Assembly (NCBI GenBank): GCA_030447875.1
Contig: JAUJOA010000007.1
Span: forward strand, 37,233 to 101,232
Origin: Thermoleophilaceae bacterium
Lineage (GTDB): Bacteria; Actinomycetota; Thermoleophilia; Solirubrobacterales; Thermoleophilaceae
DNA length: 64,000 nt
Direction of reading: 5' to 3'
Of this stretch, positions 61,367 to 64,000 are shown piece after piece; positions within the stretch are counted from its first letter, which is position 1; every line of letters starts with the position of its first letter. Both the position numbers and the translations under genes were made by a program. The notes below the pieces were generated by a model. It was not told the DNA's origin. It saw only the letters and a list, made by a program, of their open reading frames with translations, and did not search any database.

Positions 61367-62266
61367 GTGGCGGCGAGCTCGACCGCGGAGTTGGTTGCCC
61401 TGTTCAGGGCGGCTGAGGCAATCCTGCGGGGCGACCGCAGCATCTACCGCGACAGGGATGCGCGCCTGTTCGTCCGAGACTCGAAGTTGCGGGCTCTCAT
61501 CGCTCGACCGCGGGTAGCGCAGGCGGGGCTCGCGGTTCTCGATGCCGTGACGCCCGGTCTCGCCGGACAGGCGTTCGTGCGCTACCGCTACTTCGATGAG
61601 CTCCTCGCCCGGATGCTTGCGGACCCGCTCGATCAGGTTGTTGTCCTAGGCGCCGGGTATGACGCCGCGGGCCTTCGCCTCGCCCGTGGCGGCCATCCAA
61701 CGGTTGTGTACGAGGTCGATGAGCGCGAGACGCAGACGCGCAAGCGCGAGCTGCTGGCCGAGATCGATCCCCGTGCTCTTGAGCGGACCGTCTTCGTCGA
61801 ATGCGACTTCGCCCGCGACTCGGTTGCCGAACGGCTGATGAGCGCAGGTCACTCACGGGACAGGCGAACGCTGTTCAGCTGGTTGGGCGTCTCGTGGTAC
61901 CTGGACGCGGCGGCCGTGGACTCGTTTCTCGCCGAGCTTGCTTCGGTCGCGGCATCCGGTAGCAGGATCGTGTTCGACTACATGCACACGTCAGTGGTCG
62001 CCGGCGGCACGAAGCCGCGGGGTGCACGCCTAGCCGCTCGCGTCGTGGCGCTGCAGGGCGAGCCCTGGACCTTCGGGCGCGCGCCGGATGAGGCAAAGGA
62101 CTGGCTAGCGGGACTCGGTTGGACGCTGACCGAGAACATGCGTGCATCCGAGCTGCGCGATCGCTATCAGCGCGCCCACTCGGGTCGCCTGCGCCCGGCC
62201 GCCGACTGGGTGAGCGTCGCGGACGCCGTCCGCGCACCTGACAGTCGGCGAACGCCACCAGGATGA
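61367..62266 (+). CDS. SAM-dependent methyltransferase (LCMT-like family)
   Basis: A 299-residue methyltransferase starting at GTG 61367. VVLGAGYDAAGLRLARG is motif I and VYEVDERETQTRKRELL the SAM-binding Asp/Glu region. LFSWLGVSWYLDAAAVDSFL is the family central motif (the PF04072 group related to leucine carboxyl methyltransferase). The substrate is unknown. Its stop overlaps the ATG of the MBL gene by 4 nt. Confidence 0.92.
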   Translation: MAASSTAELVALFRAAEAILRGDRSIYRDRDARLFVRDSKLRALIARPRVAQAGLAVLDAVTPGLAGQAFVRYRYFDELLARMLADPLDQVVVLGAGYDAAGLRLARGGHPTVVYEVDERETQTRKRELLAEIDPRALERTVFVECDFARDSVAERLMSAGHSRDRRTLFSWLGVSWYLDAAAVDSFLAELASVAASGSRIVFDYMHTSVVAGGTKPRGARLAARVVALQGEPWTFGRAPDEAKDWLAGLGWTLTENMRASELRDRYQRAHSGRLRPAADWVSVADAVRAPDSRRTPPG

Positions 62267-63144
62267 CGCTACGCCTGACCCGGCCCGCCCCCGGGGTCCA
62301 TCGACTTTCGAGCGTCTACACGAACTGGTATCTCCTCGAGGCGGGGGGTCGGCTGACCGTACTTGACGCGGGGCTGGCGGGCGACTGGCGCCACTTCTGC
62401 TCGGCGCTCTCGCGCCTTGGACACGCGCCGGACGACGTCGACGCCGTTCTCGTCACCCACCACCACCCCGACCACGCGGGCAACGCCGAGCGCCTGCGAG
62501 CCGCAGGCGCGCGGGTCCTCAGCCACCCCGCGGACGCCTCCTACCTGCGCGGCGAGAAGCAGCTCGACAACAGCGGCATCGTCCGGTACCTGTGGCGGCC
62601 GTGGTACGCGGCCTACATGCTGCGCTACCTGGCCAAGGGCATCACCCGGACGCCCGCGGTCGCGCGGCTCGACGAGCTCGCCGACGGAGAGGTGCTCGAC
62701 GTCCCCGGCTTTCCGCGCGTCGTGCACGCTCCGGGCCACACCGCAGGAAGTTGCGCGCTCTTCCTCGAGGACCGCTCGCTCCTCTTCAGCGGGGACGCGC
62801 TCGTCACGCTCGACCTCGAACGCGGACCGCGCGGCCGGCCGGGCCCGCAGGTCGTCCGCGGGCCGCACACCGAAGACGCCGACCTCGCGCTCGCGTCACT
62901 CGACGTGCTCGCGGCCACGAACGCCGAAACCGTCCTACCCGGCCACGGAGAGCCCTGGCCGCACGGAACCAAGAGCGCGGTGAACATCGCGCGGGCTGCG
63001 TCGCCGGGCTTAGCCGGGCTCTGGCGGCCGGAATGCGGCTCTAGGTACGCCACGAGCGCCTCCATGCCCGCGCCCGCGCGGATCGAGGGGCGTCCTCAAG
63101 ACGAGATCAGGCGCGCCAATGGCCCGGCGCGCCTGATCGACTAG
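62263..63144 (+). CDS. MBL-fold metallo-hydrolase
   Basis: A 293-residue metallo-beta-lactamase-fold protein. HHHPDHAGN (about 67-75) is the metal motif; further ligands are APGHTAGSCALFLED, LFSGDALVTLDL and LPGHGEPWPHG. The last 40 residues are not family-like, and the DNA there contains a 13-bp perfect hairpin (63105-63138). It may be a glyoxalase-II-like or lactonase-type hydrolase. It is third in the TetR operon. Confidence 0.9.
   Translation: MTLRLTRPAPGVHRLSSVYTNWYLLEAGGRLTVLDAGLAGDWRHFCSALSRLGHAPDDVDAVLVTHHHPDHAGNAERLRAAGARVLSHPADASYLRGEKQLDNSGIVRYLWRPWYAAYMLRYLAKGITRTPAVARLDELADGEVLDVPGFPRVVHAPGHTAGSCALFLEDRSLLFSGDALVTLDLERGPRGRPGPQVVRGPHTEDADLALASLDVLAATNAETVLPGHGEPWPHGTKSAVNIARAASPGLAGLWRPECGSRYATSASMPAPARIEGRPQDEIRRANGPARLID
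63105..63138 (+). repeat. 13-bp perfect hairpin at the 3' end of the MBL gene
   Basis: GATCAGGCGCGCC (63105-63117) pairs perfectly with GGCGCGCCTGATC (63126-63138) around AATGGCCC. It lies inside the final codons of the MBL gene. No T-run follows. It may be an operon terminator or a 3' stability hairpin. Confidence 0.6.
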
Positions 63145-63208
63145 AGGCTGTCCTTCTGACTATCGGCTCTGGTGGAGGCACCTCCCTCCGACCAGCGGGC
63201 TTACGCAA

Positions 63209-63517
63209 TCAGCCGCCGCCTTGCCGGTAGTCCTCAACCTCGTAGTGCTCGAAGGTGGTCTTTCCGGTGGACGCACCGTTCCTTCCCGCGGCCTCACGGG
63301 CCTCCTGAAGTTCCGGATCTTCCCACGCCCGCTGCGAGCCCTCCTCGCTCTCCCAGAGGTTGATGACGACGAGCCCGTCGTCGCTCCGGGCGGCGATGTG
63401 GACGAGGTGCCCATACTCCTCGGCTTTCCGCTGCATCACCGGGTCAATGTGCTCCCGCTTCGACTTCATCAACTCATCGGGATTCCCGGACGTACGGATA
63501 ATGGTCAGCCTTTTCAT
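63209..63517 (-). CDS. antibiotic biosynthesis monooxygenase-like (dimeric alpha-beta barrel) protein
   Basis: A 102-residue single-domain protein. The order of strands and helices (MKRLTIIRTSGNPDELMKSK; LVHIAARSDDGLVVINLWES; EEGSQRAWEDPELQEAREAA) resembles the ABM/dimeric alpha-beta barrel fold used by haem- or substrate-oxidising enzymes. The active site is not evident. It is next to a cupin gene on the same strand, 32 nt apart, so the two may work together. Confidence 0.75.
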   Translation of the reverse strand: MKRLTIIRTSGNPDELMKSKREHIDPVMQRKAEEYGHLVHIAARSDDGLVVINLWESEEGSQRAWEDPELQEAREAAGRNGASTGKTTFEHYEVEDYRQGGG

Positions 63518-63549
63518 GTGACCTCCACTGGTGGGTTTGACCGTGCCGC

Positions 63550-64000
63550 TCAGACGAGCAGCTGGTAGCCGTGCTCCTTGACGATCGCCTTTAGCCCCTC
63601 GATCTCCTCCGGGCTCGGGTCTTGCTCGGGTGACGGCGGGAGTGTTCGGCTCGGGGCGGGCTCGCTCGTCGCCCTGATCACGTCCTCGATCCCCCCGGGG
63701 ACGAGGATGAACAGCATCCGGCAGCCTTGGTCGCCGACCGTGAAGCGATGGGGGATGTCGCGCGGGCCGAAGACGTAGTCCCCCGCGCTTGCCTCGATGG
63801 TGGTGTCGCCGACCTCGAACGTGACGTCGCCCTCGAGGATCCAGAAGCCTTCGTCGTCACGGTGATGGACGTGCAGCGGCGCCTCGGCACCGGGATGTTC
63901 GGTCACCTCCACGATCGTCATCTGTCCGCCGGTGTCGGCGGCCGTGGCCTTGATCTCGGCCAGGGCGCCGAACCACCAGCGCGCCTCGCCCTCTCCCTTG
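63550..64000 (-). CDS. cupin-domain protein (partial, extends beyond the window)
   Basis: The frame runs open to the window's right edge. Upstream of the ATG at 63921 it encodes EARWWFGALAEIKATAADTG before MTIVEVTEHPGAEAPLHVHH, which belongs to the same cupin family, so the true start lies outside the window. The metal-site motif HVHHRDDEGFWILEGDVTFE (His, His, Glu) is followed by a second-strand His in DIPHRFTVG. Such small cupins are dioxygenase- or sensor-like proteins. Confidence 0.88.
   Translation of the reverse strand, partial: KGEGEARWWFGALAEIKATAADTGGQMTIVEVTEHPGAEAPLHVHHRDDEGFWILEGDVTFEVGDTTIEASAGDYVFGPRDIPHRFTVGDQGCRMLFILVPGGIEDVIRATSEPAPSRTLPPSPEQDPSPEEIEGLKAIVKEHGYQLLV

Overview
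This window is high-GC bacterial chromosome. Gene order, protein content and codon use suggest a soil actinobacterium of the Thermoleophilia / Solirubrobacterales type; this is inference, since no 16S rRNA gene is present. Supporting signs are a F420-type oxidoreductase, DUF72, DUF5519 and AT-hook/winged-helix proteins, an LPxTG-anchored protein, and GTG-rich starts with many 4-nt overlaps. Genes are dense and mostly housekeeping, interrupted by three or four patches of broken genes and tRNA-linked cargo. || Layout. 1-3.6 kb: a partial Hsp20 gene, an MBL-fold hydrolase, a small Cys-rich protein with a structured leader, msrB, and an SDR/SRPBCC pair. 3.6-11.2 kb: a TCA-cycle cluster (mdh, icd and a class-E-like succinate dehydrogenase sdhA-sdhB-CCG subunit closed by a clear terminator), plus a site-2 protease and an AT-hook regulator. 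11.4-15.7 kb: a LuxR-type regulator whose receiver has lost its phospho-acceptor Asp, asd-lysC, and a GH3-like protein without the usual catalytic residues. 15.7-19.0 kb: recR, ybaB and dnaX, preceded by a 271-nt SRP RNA of the large (Alu-domain) type. 19-24.3 kb: a Gly-rich membrane protein, a broken gene, and tRNA-Val followed by a sortase-anchored metallophosphoesterase, then a copy of the tRNA-Val 3' end, which looks like the scar of an integrated element. 24.3-27.5 kb: a rhodanese-CBS gene interrupted by an in-frame TGA exactly at the predicted catalytic cysteine (candidate selenocysteine), a zinc-ribbon protein, a secreted beta-propeller and a UspA protein. 27.5-34.1 kb: a LolD/FtsX-type ABC system, a second metallophosphoesterase and a large membrane protein. 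34.1-40.3 kb (all minus): lon, hxlR, an MFS exporter, a second SDR and a coiled-coil protein. 40.3-44.1 kb: a decayed patch (frameshifted methyltransferase, acid-phosphatase and glyoxalase remnants), a TetR gene, and a nucleotidyltransferase/small-protein pair beside tRNA-Ser. 44-50.6 kb: a metallopeptidase, DUF72, an O-methyltransferase, a second AT-hook protein, an M15-like peptidase, patatin and PlsC. 50.6-52.2 kb: an ABC-2 exporter behind a SoxR-box-like promoter. 52.3-64 kb: small redox and stress proteins, GNAT, alpha/beta hydrolases, stand-alone LigD polymerase, xthA, PadR, a TetR-methyltransferase-MBL operon, and a cupin gene cut by the window edge. || How the parts fit. Central carbon metabolism (malate, isocitrate, succinate oxidation) is clustered. 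Replication, repair and secretion RNA genes (dnaX, ybaB, recR, SRP RNA) form a conserved block. Several exporter operons each carry their own regulator or operator. Two neighbouring genes (lon and a methyltransferase) each lack one G in a G-run, which points either to assembly errors or to local decay. The in-frame TGA in the rhodanese is a different kind of change and is the most interesting single site in the window.
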